Source: Thermogemmatispora sp042408965 | GTDB lineage: Bacteria > Chloroflexota > Ktedonobacteria > Ktedonobacterales > Ktedonobacteraceae | Assembly (NCBI GenBank): GCA_042408965.1 | Contig: JBHOQN010000019.1 | Coordinates: 1 to 64,000 of the forward strand | Direction: 5' to 3' | DNA length: 64,000 nucleotides | Notes under the pieces: model-generated | Database searches by the model: none | Told to the model about the DNA's origin: nothing | Seen by the model: only the letters and a program-made list of their open reading frames with translations | Shown: positions 7,911 to 17,571 of the stretch, one piece after another | How the letters are laid out: the number at the start of each line of letters is the position of its first letter | How positions within the stretch are numbered: position 1 is the stretch's first letter | Program-made: the position numbers and the translations under genes

Positions 7911-10085
7911 ATGGCTGAGATATCTTCTTTGAAGCAACATTCAGGCCATCCACTGCGCGTTATCTATGGCGCCTGTCCCCATGACTGTCCTGATGGCTGT
8001 GCGCTCGAAACCGCAGTCGATGAGCACGGACGGGCTGTCAGCGTACGTGGTCGCGCTGATCATCCCATCACTCGCGGCTGGCTCTGTGCCAAGGTCAACC
8101 GCTATCTGGAGCGAGTCTATCATCCTGAGCGTCTGCTCTATCCCTTGCGACGTAGCGGACCGAAGGGCAGTGGTACGTTCACGCGCATCAGCTGGGAAGA
8201 GGCATTCGCGGAGATCAGTGCTCGCTGGAAGCAGATTATGGCAGAGCATGGGGCCGGCTCTATTCTGCCCTACAGCTATGCCGGCACGCTGGGTCTGGTC
8301 AACGGAGCCGTTGCCGACTCACGCTTCTGGAACCGCCTGGGGGCAGCACGTCTGAAGCGAGCCATCTGCGGCTATGCCGCAGAGGAGGCGGTACGGCTCA
8401 CTGTTGGCCTGCGCCTGGCTCCCTCACCGGAGATGCTGCTGCAGAGTCGCCTGATTCTCATCTGGGGGAGCAATCCCGCCAGCACAGCGCCGCACATCAT
8501 GCCCTTCCTGCGCCAGGCGCAGCGCAACGGTGCGCGCGTGATCGTCATCGATCCCATACGCACGCTGACAGCACGCTCCGCCGATCTGCATATTCAGCCC
8601 TATCCCGGCAGCGATGCCGCCCTGGCGCTGGCGATGATGCAAGTGATCGTCACGCGCGGGCTGCACCAGCAGGCCTGGATTGAGGAGCATACGCTCGGCT
8701 GGGAGGCGCTGCGCGAGCGGATCATGCGCTATCCGCCCGAGCGAGCGGCAACCATCACGGGCCTTCCTGTAGAGACGATCGTTGATCTGGCGCTCACCTA
8801 TGCCACGACGAGCCCGGCGCTCCTGCGCGTGAGCGATGGCATCAATCGTCACACCAATGGGGGCCAGACCGTACGCACGCTGCTCTGCCTGCCAGCCATC
8901 ACCGGGCAGTATGGCCTGCCTGGCGGTGGGCTGATGTACAGCACCAGCGACTGGCTGCAGTGGGATCGCGAGGCTGTCAAGCATGAACACGATCCCGCCT
9001 GCCCTCCAGCGCCTCGCACCCTCAACATGAACCGCCTGGGCGCGCTGCTCACGGGTGAGGCAGATCCACCAATCTATGCGCTCTACGTCTACAACGCCAA
9101 TCCAGTGGCCTCGACGCCCAACGCTGGCAAGGTCGTAGAAGGGCTGTTGCGGGAGGACCTCTTTACCGTTGTGCACGATCTCTTCGAGACCGATACCGCG
9201 CGCTATGCCGACCTCCTGCTGCCGGCCACCAGCCAGCTCGAACAGGTCGATCTGCAGAAGGCCTATGGCCACCTGGCGCTGCAGTATAATGCGCCCGCCA
9301 TCGCCCCGCTGGGCGAGGCGCGCAGCAACTGGGATGTCATGCGCGGGCTGGCGGCCGCAATGGGCTTTCGCGAGTCCTGGCTGCAGGAGGACGCGGTGGA
9401 GGTCATTCGCGGGGTGCTTCAGGCCACGGCGCAGCGCTCGCCGCTCTTGCGTGGCATCACACTGGAGCGCCTGCAGGCCGAAGGCTGGCTGCCGCTCGCG
9501 ATTCCCGAGGAGCAGCGTGTGCCCTTTGCCGATGGCCGTTTTGGCACACCGTCCGGTAAAGTGGAGTTCTACTCCCAGGAGGCCGCGGACGCTGGCTATG
9601 ATCCCCTGCCCGACTGGGTGCCCACAGTGGCCGCTGAGGTGCCAGCCATTCGCGGCGAGTTCGCCCTGGATGCGCAAAACCGGCCGCTGGTTCTGGTCTC
9701 ACCGGGAGCGCATCATTTCATCAGCTCCAGCTTTGCCAACGTCGAGACGCTGCGCCTCAAGGAGGGACGGCCCACGCTGCGCATCCATCCTGTGGATGCC
9801 GCCGCTCGCGGCATCCGTGACGGCCAGCCAGTGCGTCTGTACAACGAGCGTGGTAGCTGCCAGCTCTTTGCCGAGGTCACGGAGGAGGTGCGACCTGGCG
9901 TCCTGGCCACGACCTCTGTCTGGTGGCCGCGCTTCAGCCCCGATGGGCGTAACGTCAACTGGCTGACCTCCGACCGCCTGGCCGATCTCAATGGGGGCAG
10001 CACTTTTCATTCTACGCTGGTCATGCTAGAACCGGTGGCCAGCGACGAGCCGGCCGAGAGCGAGGCCGCCCAGGGTGCCTGGTGA
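7911..10085 (+). CDS. Molybdopterin-dependent oxidoreductase of the DMSO reductase superfamily
   Basis: About 724 residues. The N-terminus carries a [4Fe-4S] site, CPHDCPDGC followed by a fourth cysteine in TRGWLCAK; the molybdopterin-binding domains and the C-terminal dinucleotide-binding domain (SPGAHHFISSSFAN onwards) follow. There is no twin-arginine signal, so the enzyme is probably cytoplasmic. No electron-transfer subunit or membrane anchor gene lies beside it, and the substrate cannot be told. The ATG at 7911 follows a GAGGAG at 7893; a GTG at 7848 is less likely. Its last 79 bases overlap the convergent RNA methyltransferase gene. Confidence 0.85.
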   Translation: MAEISSLKQHSGHPLRVIYGACPHDCPDGCALETAVDEHGRAVSVRGRADHPITRGWLCAKVNRYLERVYHPERLLYPLRRSGPKGSGTFTRISWEEAFAEISARWKQIMAEHGAGSILPYSYAGTLGLVNGAVADSRFWNRLGAARLKRAICGYAAEEAVRLTVGLRLAPSPEMLLQSRLILIWGSNPASTAPHIMPFLRQAQRNGARVIVIDPIRTLTARSADLHIQPYPGSDAALALAMMQVIVTRGLHQQAWIEEHTLGWEALRERIMRYPPERAATITGLPVETIVDLALTYATTSPALLRVSDGINRHTNGGQTVRTLLCLPAITGQYGLPGGGLMYSTSDWLQWDREAVKHEHDPACPPAPRTLNMNRLGALLTGEADPPIYALYVYNANPVASTPNAGKVVEGLLREDLFTVVHDLFETDTARYADLLLPATSQLEQVDLQKAYGHLALQYNAPAIAPLGEARSNWDVMRGLAAAMGFRESWLQEDAVEVIRGVLQATAQRSPLLRGITLERLQAEGWLPLAIPEEQRVPFADGRFGTPSGKVEFYSQEAADAGYDPLPDWVPTVAAEVPAIRGEFALDAQNRPLVLVSPGAHHFISSSFANVETLRLKEGRPTLRIHPVDAAARGIRDGQPVRLYNERGSCQLFAEVTEEVRPGVLATTSVWWPRFSPDGRNVNWLTSDRLADLNGGSTFHSTLVMLEPVASDEPAESEAAQGAW

Positions 10086-10891
10086 AGGATCTCGTAGAGC
10101 ACGACGGCGGTCGCTACTGCCAGATTCAGGGAGTCGCTGCGGCCTACCATAGGGATAGATACCATCAGATCGCAGATGGCCTGCTGTTCGGGCGTCAGTC
10201 CCTCGCGCTCGCTGCCCATGAGCAGGACCAGCGGGAAGGGATAGCGCACGCTGCGATACTCGTGCGTGGCAGCACCGGAGGTTCCCACGACCTGGTAGCC
10301 GTGCTGACGCTTCCAGTGTGCGAAGTCTGTGAAGCTGGCTTTGATCAGGCGCTGTGCGAAAATCGCCCCCATACTGGCGCGCAGGGCGGCGGGATCGTAG
10401 GGATCAGCGCAGTGGCCGAGGAGGATCACACCGTCGGCGCCGACAGCGTCCGCGGTGCGGAGGATCGTCCCGATGTTACCGGGGTCCTGGGCCGCGTCCA
10501 GCGCAACCCAGAGCGAGGTCGCCCCGAGCCGTAGCTGCTCCAGCTCTTCCCAACGCTGGTGAACCACGGCTGCCAGGCCCTGAGGGCCCTCCTTCAGGGA
10601 GAGGCTCTTGAAGACCTCTGCCGTCACCTCCAGGATCGCGGTACCCCGGGCAGCCTGCTCCGCGATCAGAGAGCGAGCGAATTCACTGCGCAGGAGCGTG
10701 GGCGCCACCACCAGCCACTCAACCGGGGCGCCGGTCTGAAGGGCTTCCGCCACCAGGCGGATGCCCTCGATAAAGAACAGCCCGCTGCGCTCGCGCTCAG
10801 AGCGCTGACGTAATGCCCTGATCTGCTTGATACGCGGATTAGCCGAACTTGAGATCTGCAAATGCGCGTGAGAACCTTTCTGGTGAAACAT
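10007..10891 (-). CDS. TrmH/SpoU-family RNA 2'-O-methyltransferase
   Basis: A 294-residue SPOUT methyltransferase. The N-terminus (SSANPRIKQIRALRQRSERERSGLFFIEG) is the substrate-binding domain of the RlmB/TsnR kind. The catalytic part contains VALDAAQDPGNIGTILRTADAVGADG, then LLMGSEREGLTPEQ, and IPMVGRSDSLNLAVATAV, the knotted SAM-binding motif. Members methylate ribose 2'-OH in 23S rRNA or tRNA; the exact site cannot be assigned. The C-terminal extension of about 20 residues is inside the 79-base overlap with the molybdoenzyme gene. No clear ribosome binding site precedes ATG 10891. Confidence 0.88.
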   Translation of the reverse strand: MFHQKGSHAHLQISSSANPRIKQIRALRQRSERERSGLFFIEGIRLVAEALQTGAPVEWLVVAPTLLRSEFARSLIAEQAARGTAILEVTAEVFKSLSLKEGPQGLAAVVHQRWEELEQLRLGATSLWVALDAAQDPGNIGTILRTADAVGADGVILLGHCADPYDPAALRASMGAIFAQRLIKASFTDFAHWKRQHGYQVVGTSGAATHEYRSVRYPFPLVLLMGSEREGLTPEQQAICDLMVSIPMVGRSDSLNLAVATAVVLYEILHQAPWAASLSAGSSLATGSSMTSVE

Positions 10892-11211
10892 GGCAAATGA
10901 CAGGCCTGTGCCTCTCTGATGGGTGGGGACTGCACCGCTCTGGCCGGACCTCTCTCCGGCAGAGATGGAGGCGAGCGGCGTTCCCTCCCCGGCTCGGGTA
11001 TCGACTCAGAGTATACTGTCTTTCCCCGCAGAGTGCAAGCGCACCTGCCGCTGAGCGCGCACCGTCTCCGCGCCGCGGGCTACGCAGTGAGGCTGCCCAG
11101 GTTCTCGAGAGAAGCGTGGAGAATCCAGTGCAATCCCATCAACTATAGTCACGGGTATGTTATAATGGGCTTGATCGTATGGTCTCGTCTTCAGCCGAAG
11201 AGGGGAAAGGT

Positions 11212-13209
11212 GTGAAACAGAGATCAGCCAGGCAGCGTGAAAGTAGTCTGGAACAGCAACAGCGAGAAGCCCTGCGGCATATCATCGACATTGGCGCATC
11301 CTTGCGCCTGGGCATGGATACCAGCACCCTGCTGCAACGGGTCTCTGAGGCAGCATGTAAGGCCCTCCGTTTTCGCTATTCTGCACTCTATATCAACAAT
11401 GAAGCAGGCTACTTTGAGGCTCAGGCCTCATCGGGACTCACGCCTGAGCAGAATCTCTATCTCAAGGAGCATTCACTGCCAGAGGAGGCAGTCGAGAGAC
11501 TCCTCTGCGATGAATACCGCGTTGGTAATTCCTACTTTATTCCTAAGGGTGCCCCGGTCTGGCGCGATACGGAGCTGGCCAGCTTTTTCATTGTGGTCGA
11601 CGATCAGACAGAGCCCTTGCCGCTGGGCGCCGTCCTCTCAAGTGTGGAGGAGCTGGCGCTCGGCTCCGAGTGGCACGTCGAGGATCTCTTGATCGTGCCC
11701 CTGCGCGGTGCAGATAACACCCTCCTGGGCTTTCTCACGCCTGATTCGCCGCTCAGTGGCCTGCGCCCCTCGCTGGAGATCCTCGAGTTATTTGAGCTGT
11801 TTGCCAACCAGGCAGCGATTGTCATCGAGGGGACACGCCTCTATGAGGAGCTGCAGCGCTATAGCGAGGAGCGCGCGGCCATTGTGGAGATCGGGCGGGC
11901 GCTCTCGGCCTCCAAAGATCCCGGCGACCTGCAGACGATTTACCAGACGATCTACGAGCAGGTAGCGCCGATGATGCCGACGGATGCCTTTTATATAGCG
12001 CGCTATGTCGGCTCGCCAGGTGGGGAGCGGCTGGTGATGGAGTTTCTCATCGACGATGGTGTCAAGTATCCCGCGATGGAGTTTGGCGTGATTCGACCGC
12101 AGACCCATGATATTCTCTTCCATGAGCCAGTCGGATTACGCCTCTCGACAAGCCGAGAGTTTCTCGACTTCGCCGGCATCAATGCGGCGGAGCAGGCGGA
12201 GAATCTCCTGGGTAGCAACCGCCCAGCCGAATCCATTCTCTTTGTGCCCATTCGCTACGGAGAGAACGTGCTGGGTCTGCTCTCTGTGCAGTCGTATCAA
12301 CCTCACGCCTACACAGAGAGGCATCTGGAGCTGTTGAAAGAGATCGGCGTTCAGGCTGGCATTGCCATGAACAACGCCCAGCTCTATACAGAGTTGCGTG
12401 AGGCGCTCAAGCAGGCACGGGAGTCAGAGCGCCTGAAGAATCACTTTCTGATGACAGCCTCACATGAGTTACGCACACCATTGACGGCGATTCAGGGCTA
12501 TCTCGAACTGCTGGGTGATTTCGGAGAGACGCTCGACGAGGAGTCCAAGGCCCGCTTCGTCAGCAATGCCCGTCGGGCCTGTGAGGAGCTGGTATTGTTG
12601 CTGGGCAACGTCATGGATGCCAGCCGCATCGATCAGGATCGCGTCATGCTCAAGATGGAGGCCGTGCGCGTGATCCGGCCGGTGATGCTCATTCTGGAGA
12701 TTCTGGAGCCTATTCTGGTGCGTGAGGAGCGCACCATGCAGATCAACGTGCCAGAGGATCTACAGGTCTGGGCGGATGATCTCCGGCTGCGTCAGATTCT
12801 GCTCAACATTGTTGGCAATGCCCTCAAGTACACGCCGGCAGGCTCAGGCATAGCGATCAGCGCGCGGCGCCTGAGCTGGGCCGAGTTATGCGAGTTCCCC
12901 TCGCTTGAGACTGCACGCCGTCCCCCGATGCCCCCATCCGGGACCTTTGTAGTCATTGCAGTACGCGACTGGGGGCCGGGTGTCTCGAAGGCAGATCAGG
13001 CGCGGCTCTTCACCAGGTTCATGCGGTTGCCCAATGCGCTCAACAGCATGCAGCGCGGAGCCGGGCTGGGCCTCTATCTCTGTCGTCAGCTCACCGAAGC
13101 GATGGGGGGCTCGATCTGGATGGAGAGCGAAGGTATCCCTGGCGAGGGCGCGATCTTCTACATCGCGCTGCCACTCTATTCTGAAGAGAATCCGAGGAGT
13201 GAGTCATAG
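11212..13209 (+). CDS. GAF-domain sensor histidine kinase
   Basis: A soluble kinase of about 665 residues with no membrane segments. Two GAF-like sensory domains occupy the first 400 residues (the second begins near RAAIVEIGRALSASKDPG). Then comes the HisKA box with the phospho-acceptor histidine in TASHELRTPLTAIQGY, the N box (ILLNIVGNALKYTP), DWGPGVSK and the G box GAGLGLYLC. A GTG at 11212 preceded by GAAGAGGGG is preferred to an ATG at 11179 that lies only about 13 bases after a TATAAT (11161-11166). The response regulator partner is not adjacent. The PHP gene starts directly after the stop codon. Confidence 0.88.
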   Translation: MKQRSARQRESSLEQQQREALRHIIDIGASLRLGMDTSTLLQRVSEAACKALRFRYSALYINNEAGYFEAQASSGLTPEQNLYLKEHSLPEEAVERLLCDEYRVGNSYFIPKGAPVWRDTELASFFIVVDDQTEPLPLGAVLSSVEELALGSEWHVEDLLIVPLRGADNTLLGFLTPDSPLSGLRPSLEILELFELFANQAAIVIEGTRLYEELQRYSEERAAIVEIGRALSASKDPGDLQTIYQTIYEQVAPMMPTDAFYIARYVGSPGGERLVMEFLIDDGVKYPAMEFGVIRPQTHDILFHEPVGLRLSTSREFLDFAGINAAEQAENLLGSNRPAESILFVPIRYGENVLGLLSVQSYQPHAYTERHLELLKEIGVQAGIAMNNAQLYTELREALKQARESERLKNHFLMTASHELRTPLTAIQGYLELLGDFGETLDEESKARFVSNARRACEELVLLLGNVMDASRIDQDRVMLKMEAVRVIRPVMLILEILEPILVREERTMQINVPEDLQVWADDLRLRQILLNIVGNALKYTPAGSGIAISARRLSWAELCEFPSLETARRPPMPPSGTFVVIAVRDWGPGVSKADQARLFTRFMRLPNALNSMQRGAGLGLYLCRQLTEAMGGSIWMESEGIPGEGAIFYIALPLYSEENPRSES

Positions 13210-14034
13210 GTGACAATAGAAGGACGTTTTAGCCTGGAGGAGCAGATCAGCCGCGTGCTGGCCAGGGCCCCGGTCCTGACCACGCCAGCCGGTTATAGCC
13301 GTGCCGACCTTCATATGCACACCAACCTCGGCGATGGTTGGGCCAGCCCGGCGCAGGTCATTCAAGAAGCCCGGCGCCGTGGCCTGCGTTTGATCGCCGT
13401 CACCGATCACGATCATCTTGAGGGAGCGCGGCGCGTTGCTGAGTTACTGGCGCGCGAGGCGCAGGCGACGGCCGGTGGCGTGGCCTGTCCACTGGAGCTG
13501 GTGATGGGAGTAGAGGTCACGACCCGCCAGGGACACCTGCTCGGCCTCTTCGTCGAGAAGGCGCCGCGGGCCATGCGCCCGGTTGAGGAGACCATCGACG
13601 AAATCAAGGCTCAGGGCGGTCTGGTGATTGTTCCCCATCCCTTTGGAAGACTAGTACCGAGCCTGAGCCGCAAAAGAATCGCGGAGCTGCTGAACCGGGG
13701 TTACCTGATTGATGCGCTGGAGATGTACAATCCCTCGCCGGCCAATGCCTCCCAACGGCACCTGGTGCGACAGGCCAATCAAGAGTGGCAGCTTGCTGAG
13801 GTTGCTGGCAGCGATGCACATTTCTGGCAGCACATAGGGGTGGCCTATACGCTCTTCCCCGGTCAGAGCGCTGATGATCTCCGTCAGGCCATTCTGCAAC
13901 ACCGCGTCAGTCCGGGAGGCCAGGAAGTTCCGCCACCGCGACTTTCTCCAGGCACCTATGTGGCACAGTGTGCCTGGAGCTGGCTGGTAGATCCACCCCG
14001 ACGAATGGTGCGTGCTCTGCGCGGCCGTCGCTGA
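13210..14034 (+). CDS. PHP-domain phosphoesterase
   Basis: A 274-residue PHP protein starting at GTG. The metal-binding set is visible: DLHMHTNLGDGWASP, then AVTDHDHLEGA, then GVEVTT, IVPHPFGR, and GSDAHFWQHIG near the C-terminus. PHP enzymes hydrolyse phosphate esters such as histidinol phosphate or 3',5'-nucleotide bisphosphates, using three metals; this resembles the RNase AM/TrpH group. It directly follows the histidine kinase gene without a gap, so the two are probably translated from one mRNA, though a functional link is unknown. Confidence 0.87.
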   Translation: MTIEGRFSLEEQISRVLARAPVLTTPAGYSRADLHMHTNLGDGWASPAQVIQEARRRGLRLIAVTDHDHLEGARRVAELLAREAQATAGGVACPLELVMGVEVTTRQGHLLGLFVEKAPRAMRPVEETIDEIKAQGGLVIVPHPFGRLVPSLSRKRIAELLNRGYLIDALEMYNPSPANASQRHLVRQANQEWQLAEVAGSDAHFWQHIGVAYTLFPGQSADDLRQAILQHRVSPGGQEVPPPRLSPGTYVAQCAWSWLVDPPRRMVRALRGRR

Positions 14035-14310
14035 CCTGATCAGATGGTCCTCTGCGCGGGTGGTGCAGGCAGAAAGGCAGGATCTCGCCGCTCAACACCG
14101 CTCAACACCGCTCACCCGCGCAAGGCGCTGCCTTGCCCCGCGCTGTCCCTGGTCCCCCTCGACTCTGCACACGTCTTCCTTGTTGTCCACCTCAGTCCTT
14201 ACCTTCTCTGGCCACCCTGGGACTGCCTGTAGAAGAGACCGCACGCATGGCATATAATAGAGGTTGATGGGCTGCTGTCCCTGCCGATTAGAAAGAGAGT
14301 GTAGCATTTT

Positions 14311-14661
14311 ATGAACTTATACGAGCAATTACAGGTGATTCAGGATCGCCTCAACAGCATTGGAGCTCATGACGATAGTATTGCTCTCGTCGAGAAGCTG
14401 CTCAAGCGAGCAGAGCCGACCAGGCATGATAAAACAGCGGTCACGCAGATACAGGTCCTGAGGCATATGTTACGTATGCCTGATGTGATCGACAACTATA
14501 ACATCTATAATGACCTGCAGGTGCTGATAGGAGAGCGCTCCGAGGTTGAGCTGCTTGCGCGCGAAGAAGCAGCGCCACCGGCTTACGAGGAGGCAAGCCG
14601 TCGTCCCCGGCCACGCTCATTCTATAAAGCACGCAAGTCCAGAGAGAAGAAGGGCGACTAG
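14311..14661 (+). CDS. Small hypothetical protein
   Basis: 116 residues, predicted mostly helical up to residue 80 (MNLYEQLQVIQDRLNSIG and so on), then a proline-containing and strongly basic tail (RRPRPRSFYKARKSREKK). No domain is recognised; the basic tail could bind nucleic acid, which is a guess. It stands alone between convergent and divergent neighbours. A TATAAT at 14253-14258 lies upstream, with no good -35 hexamer. The 276 bases before it (14035-14310) hold nothing else I can support. Confidence 0.65.
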   Translation: MNLYEQLQVIQDRLNSIGAHDDSIALVEKLLKRAEPTRHDKTAVTQIQVLRHMLRMPDVIDNYNIYNDLQVLIGERSEVELLAREEAAPPAYEEASRRPRPRSFYKARKSREKKGD

Positions 14662-14765
14662 CCTGGCTGCGGCCTCCGGTGGTGTGGTAGTGATAGTGAG
14701 GCGGGTCGCTGGTTTTCAGGGCGATGGAGGCAGGTCCTGCTCTATCTTTCTGGTGGGCTCAGGAG

Positions 14766-15524
14766 TTATTCCTCCTGCTCCGGTGGTGGGAGTTGGCCCT
14801 GCCCCTCTGAAGCCGGCCCACCGGTCAGCAGGCGTCGTTTGAGGGCCTGCAGCTGTGCCTCAATGTTCTGCTCCTGCGAGATTTTTTGTAGCTCTTGATC
14901 CAGGCGGTCCCCCATACCTGGCAGAGCCGGCGTTCCGAGCGTTCCCTGCTCGATCAGCGTCTCCATTGCGCTGGCACGCGCCTGCATCGTCAAGATCTTA
15001 TCCTGAGCGCGCTGCATAGCCAGATTCATCTCAGACATCTCTTCTGAAATGCCACTGAGCGTCTCATTGATTTTCACCTGAGCGCGCGCGGCGTTGTACT
15101 GAGCTTTGACCATCTCCTTCTGCGTGCGGAAGGCCTCGACGCGCGCTGAGACCCGCTGCTCCATCTCGATCAGTCGCTCCTCCTGGGCGCGAAGCTGCGC
15201 TAGCTGTTGCTCGTAGCTATTGAGCTGGAGGACCAGCGTCTCCTTCCGCTGCAGCGCAAGACGCGCCAGATCTTCGCGGTCGACCTGCAGCGCCTGGAGG
15301 GCCTGCTGGTCATAGCGATCGACCTGCCGTTGCAACTGGCCCTGTTGTAGCTCCAGCCGCTTCTCTGCAGTCACGACATCTGCGACAGCGCGACGCAGCT
15401 GCTGGAGTTGTTCCAGTTGCTTGTTATATGAATAGTCCAGCACCTGGGCCGGGTCCTCGGCCTTGTCGAGAGCAGCACTACTGCGGATACGGAAGAGCAT
15501 TGCAAGACGTGAAAGCAGACCCAT
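14766..15524 (-). CDS. PspA/IM30 family membrane-stress protein (first copy)
   Basis: 252 residues, almost entirely long coiled coil, starting MGLLSRLAMLFRIRSSAALDKAEDP with the family's amphipathic N-terminal helix and the ALDKAEDP turn. PspA proteins polymerise on the inner face of the membrane to protect it when the proton gradient is at risk. An AGGAGG ribosome binding site stands 7-8 bases before ATG 15524. A second, different copy lies at 48951-49760 beside flotillin, so this genome carries at least two. Confidence 0.87.
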   Translation of the reverse strand: MGLLSRLAMLFRIRSSAALDKAEDPAQVLDYSYNKQLEQLQQLRRAVADVVTAEKRLELQQGQLQRQVDRYDQQALQALQVDREDLARLALQRKETLVLQLNSYEQQLAQLRAQEERLIEMEQRVSARVEAFRTQKEMVKAQYNAARAQVKINETLSGISEEMSEMNLAMQRAQDKILTMQARASAMETLIEQGTLGTPALPGMGDRLDQELQKISQEQNIEAQLQALKRRLLTGGPASEGQGQLPPPEQEE

Positions 15525-15650
15525 AACGGCCTCCTGTTCCCTTCTCCTGATGAAGCGGCGGTGCTGCGCCCGTCGGCGATCCTGCTGGGCGGCCAGGCCG
15601 CTCCTTCCGTTGACATCATATCACAAAAGCCCTGTGCATAGGGTCCCCTC

Positions 15651-15679
15651 TTGACAGTGGTGGCGTTTCGCGCTATAAT
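15651..15679 (+). promoter_or_regulatory. Promoter of tRNA-Gly
   Basis: TTGACA (15651-15656), a 17-base spacer and TATAAT (15674-15679): a perfect consensus promoter about 20 bases before the tRNA. Confidence 0.8.
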
Positions 15680-15699
15680 AACAGACGTCAGAAGTGTTT

Positions 15700-15771
15700 G
15701 CGGGCTTGGTGTAGCGGTAACATGCAACTTTCCCAAAGTTGAGACCACGGGTTCAAATCCCGTAGCCCGCT
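15700..15771 (+). tRNA. tRNA-Gly (anticodon CCC)
   Basis: A 72-base tRNA: acceptor GCGGGCT/AGCCCGC with discriminator T, anticodon stem CAACT/AGTTG with loop TTCCCAA giving anticodon CCC for codon GGG, and T arm ACGGG/CCCGT with TTCAAAT. CCA is not encoded. It is a single-gene unit with its own promoter and terminator. Confidence 0.93.
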
Positions 15772-15777
15772 CCTGCG

Positions 15778-15813
15778 AGCAGCTCCTCTGAGCCGAGGAG
15801 CTGCTTGTTTGTT
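15778..15813 (+). terminator. Rho-independent terminator of tRNA-Gly
   Basis: An 11-bp perfect stem, AGCAGCTCCTC (15778-15788) with GAGGAGCTGCT (15795-15805), a 6-base loop and then a T-rich tail TGTTTGTTGTT. It ends just before the stop codon of the convergent MFS gene. Confidence 0.85.
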
Positions 15814-15815
15814 GT

Positions 15816-17156
15816 TCAGCCCTGCTTCTTGCGCTGCAGCTCCTCCTGCATCCGTTGCATATCACCTGCCACGGTGCGCAGGCCCAGCAGACAGATCAGG
15901 CCTGCCAGCAGGAGGGCGGTTGGCGCTGTGGTGATCAGTGCAGTGTGCAGTGAAGTGGCTCCTTTGAGCCAGCCAATGAGGGCAGGCGCTGAGGCATCGC
16001 CGAGCAAGTGGGCCAGGAGCAGAGAGAGGCCCAGCGCTGTAGCGCGCACGTCGGGCCTGACTACATCCTGGATGACAGCATTGAGTGGACCGGTGCAGAA
16101 ATTCAGCGCAATGCCTGCCAGGAAGAGTATGCCCACGAAGAGGAAGAGATTGTTGAAGGTCAGTGCCAGGAAGGCCAGAGGAGCGCCAAGCAGGAAGCCA
16201 ATGGTAGCTACCAGCAGACGTCCCTGTGGCAGATGGCGCTGAACGCGATCGGCCAGCAGTCCCCCGATCACCGTCCCGATCAGTCCGCTGCCGACCAGCA
16301 GCGCCCCTGCCAGCAGGCCAGCCTGACTGAGGCGGAGATGGTAATCCTCAAACAGGTAGGATGGCAACCAGACAGACGTTCCGCCGATCGTGAAGAAGCT
16401 GCAGATCAGAGCGCCCAGCAGAACCCAGTAGGTTGGAATCTGCAGAATCGCCCTGGCGGCCGGCCAGAAGTCCTTACCCATACTGGCATGTCCCTCAACG
16501 AACGCGGCAGTTTCGCCCTCACCCGTCTCCTCCTCCTCGTCGAAGGTGCCGCGCGCAGGCTCGCTCAGGCGCCAGGCCAGAAAAGCCGCCAGCAGTCCGG
16601 GCAGTCCAACGACGTAGAAGGCCCAGCGCCAGCCCAGCGTGTCAGCGACCAGCCCACCGATGACGAAGCCCAGGGCGGAGCCGATCAGCGTGCCTGCAGC
16701 CCAGTAAGAGAGCACGCGGCCACGTTGGGCGCGGGGAAAGTAGTCGCCGAGGAGCGAAAGAGAGGCCGGAGCATAGCCAGCCTCACCAATACCCAGAATC
16801 GAGCGCGTGAGAAATAACTGGATGAAGTTGCGCGTGAGGCCGGTCAGCGCCGTGGCGACGCTCCAGAGGGCCACGCAGAGGCTCACAATATTTTTGCGCC
16901 GGGTGCGGTCGGCCCAGACCCCCAGTGGCAGGGTCGTCAGGCCGTAGACCAGCAGAAAGGCGGAGTTCAGCAAGCCAGCCTGCAGGTCTGAGATGTGCAG
17001 ATCCTTCTGCACCTGAGGCAGGATAGCCGGGAGAATGTAGCGATCAGCGTAGTTGAGAATGTTGATTGCCAGTAGCACGAACAATGCAGAGCGTGCCTGA
17101 GTACGTGTTGGCTTCAGGGCGCGCTGGCCCCTGGGTGCCGGGGTCACGGCTGTCAT
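15816..17156 (-). CDS. Major facilitator superfamily transporter
   Basis: 446 residues with about 12 hydrophobic segments in two halves. The first half has the NYADRYILPAILPQVQKDL helix typical of the spinster/anion-symporter-like MFS group, and the loop 2-3 motif GVWADRTRRKN. Later a charged loop, EEEETGEGETAAF, separates the two halves. The substrate cannot be read from sequence; relatives include sphingolipid-like, hexuronate and organic anion carriers. It stands alone, convergent with tRNA-Gly. Confidence 0.85.
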   Translation of the reverse strand: MTAVTPAPRGQRALKPTRTQARSALFVLLAINILNYADRYILPAILPQVQKDLHISDLQAGLLNSAFLLVYGLTTLPLGVWADRTRRKNIVSLCVALWSVATALTGLTRNFIQLFLTRSILGIGEAGYAPASLSLLGDYFPRAQRGRVLSYWAAGTLIGSALGFVIGGLVADTLGWRWAFYVVGLPGLLAAFLAWRLSEPARGTFDEEEETGEGETAAFVEGHASMGKDFWPAARAILQIPTYWVLLGALICSFFTIGGTSVWLPSYLFEDYHLRLSQAGLLAGALLVGSGLIGTVIGGLLADRVQRHLPQGRLLVATIGFLLGAPLAFLALTFNNLFLFVGILFLAGIALNFCTGPLNAVIQDVVRPDVRATALGLSLLLAHLLGDASAPALIGWLKGATSLHTALITTAPTALLLAGLICLLGLRTVAGDMQRMQEELQRKKQG

Positions 17157-17488
17157 CTATCGTTCACTCTCACTTTCCTGAGTAATGGTTTCCTGTGACA
17201 GGAGGACGAAACAGCGACTCAATCGTCGCCACACTAAGAGACGACCTGGCCACTTTACCTCATCCACTCCAGCGCAGGCCACTTGTAGATCATACGCAGC
17301 GAGCCTGGCTTTGTTGCAGTCGAACAAGTGCTGAGCGCATCCGCCTGGGCGGGCAGACCCGGTTGATCCTTCGGCCCGGCGACGCAGCGACATGGCGGCA
17401 CGGCAGTCGCGTGCGGGCGGTCTGCACAGCTCTTCTGTGCGACAGATGTGCGGCAATTTTGCGCTCCCTTTGCAACCGGGCTTCAGGT

Positions 17489-17507
17489 ATACTCTGTATA
17501 AGAGTAT
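17489..17507. promoter_or_regulatory. Inverted repeat before the DedA gene
   Basis: ATACTCT (17489-17495) and AGAGTAT (17501-17507) form a perfect 7-bp inverted repeat around GTATA, 65 bases before the DedA start; the same segment contains -10-like sequences. It could be an operator or promoter. The remainder of the gap 17157-17571 shows nothing I can name. Confidence 0.35.
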
Positions 17508-17571
17508 GCTTCAATCAGTTTGATGCGTGTGTGTCAGGCATGGATAGCCAGCACTGGCGAGAAGGTACGTA

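Noticed and set aside
8424..9677. A 417-codon minus-strand open frame
   Set aside because: Lies wholly within the molybdopterin oxidoreductase gene in another frame; no ribosome binding site and no domain.
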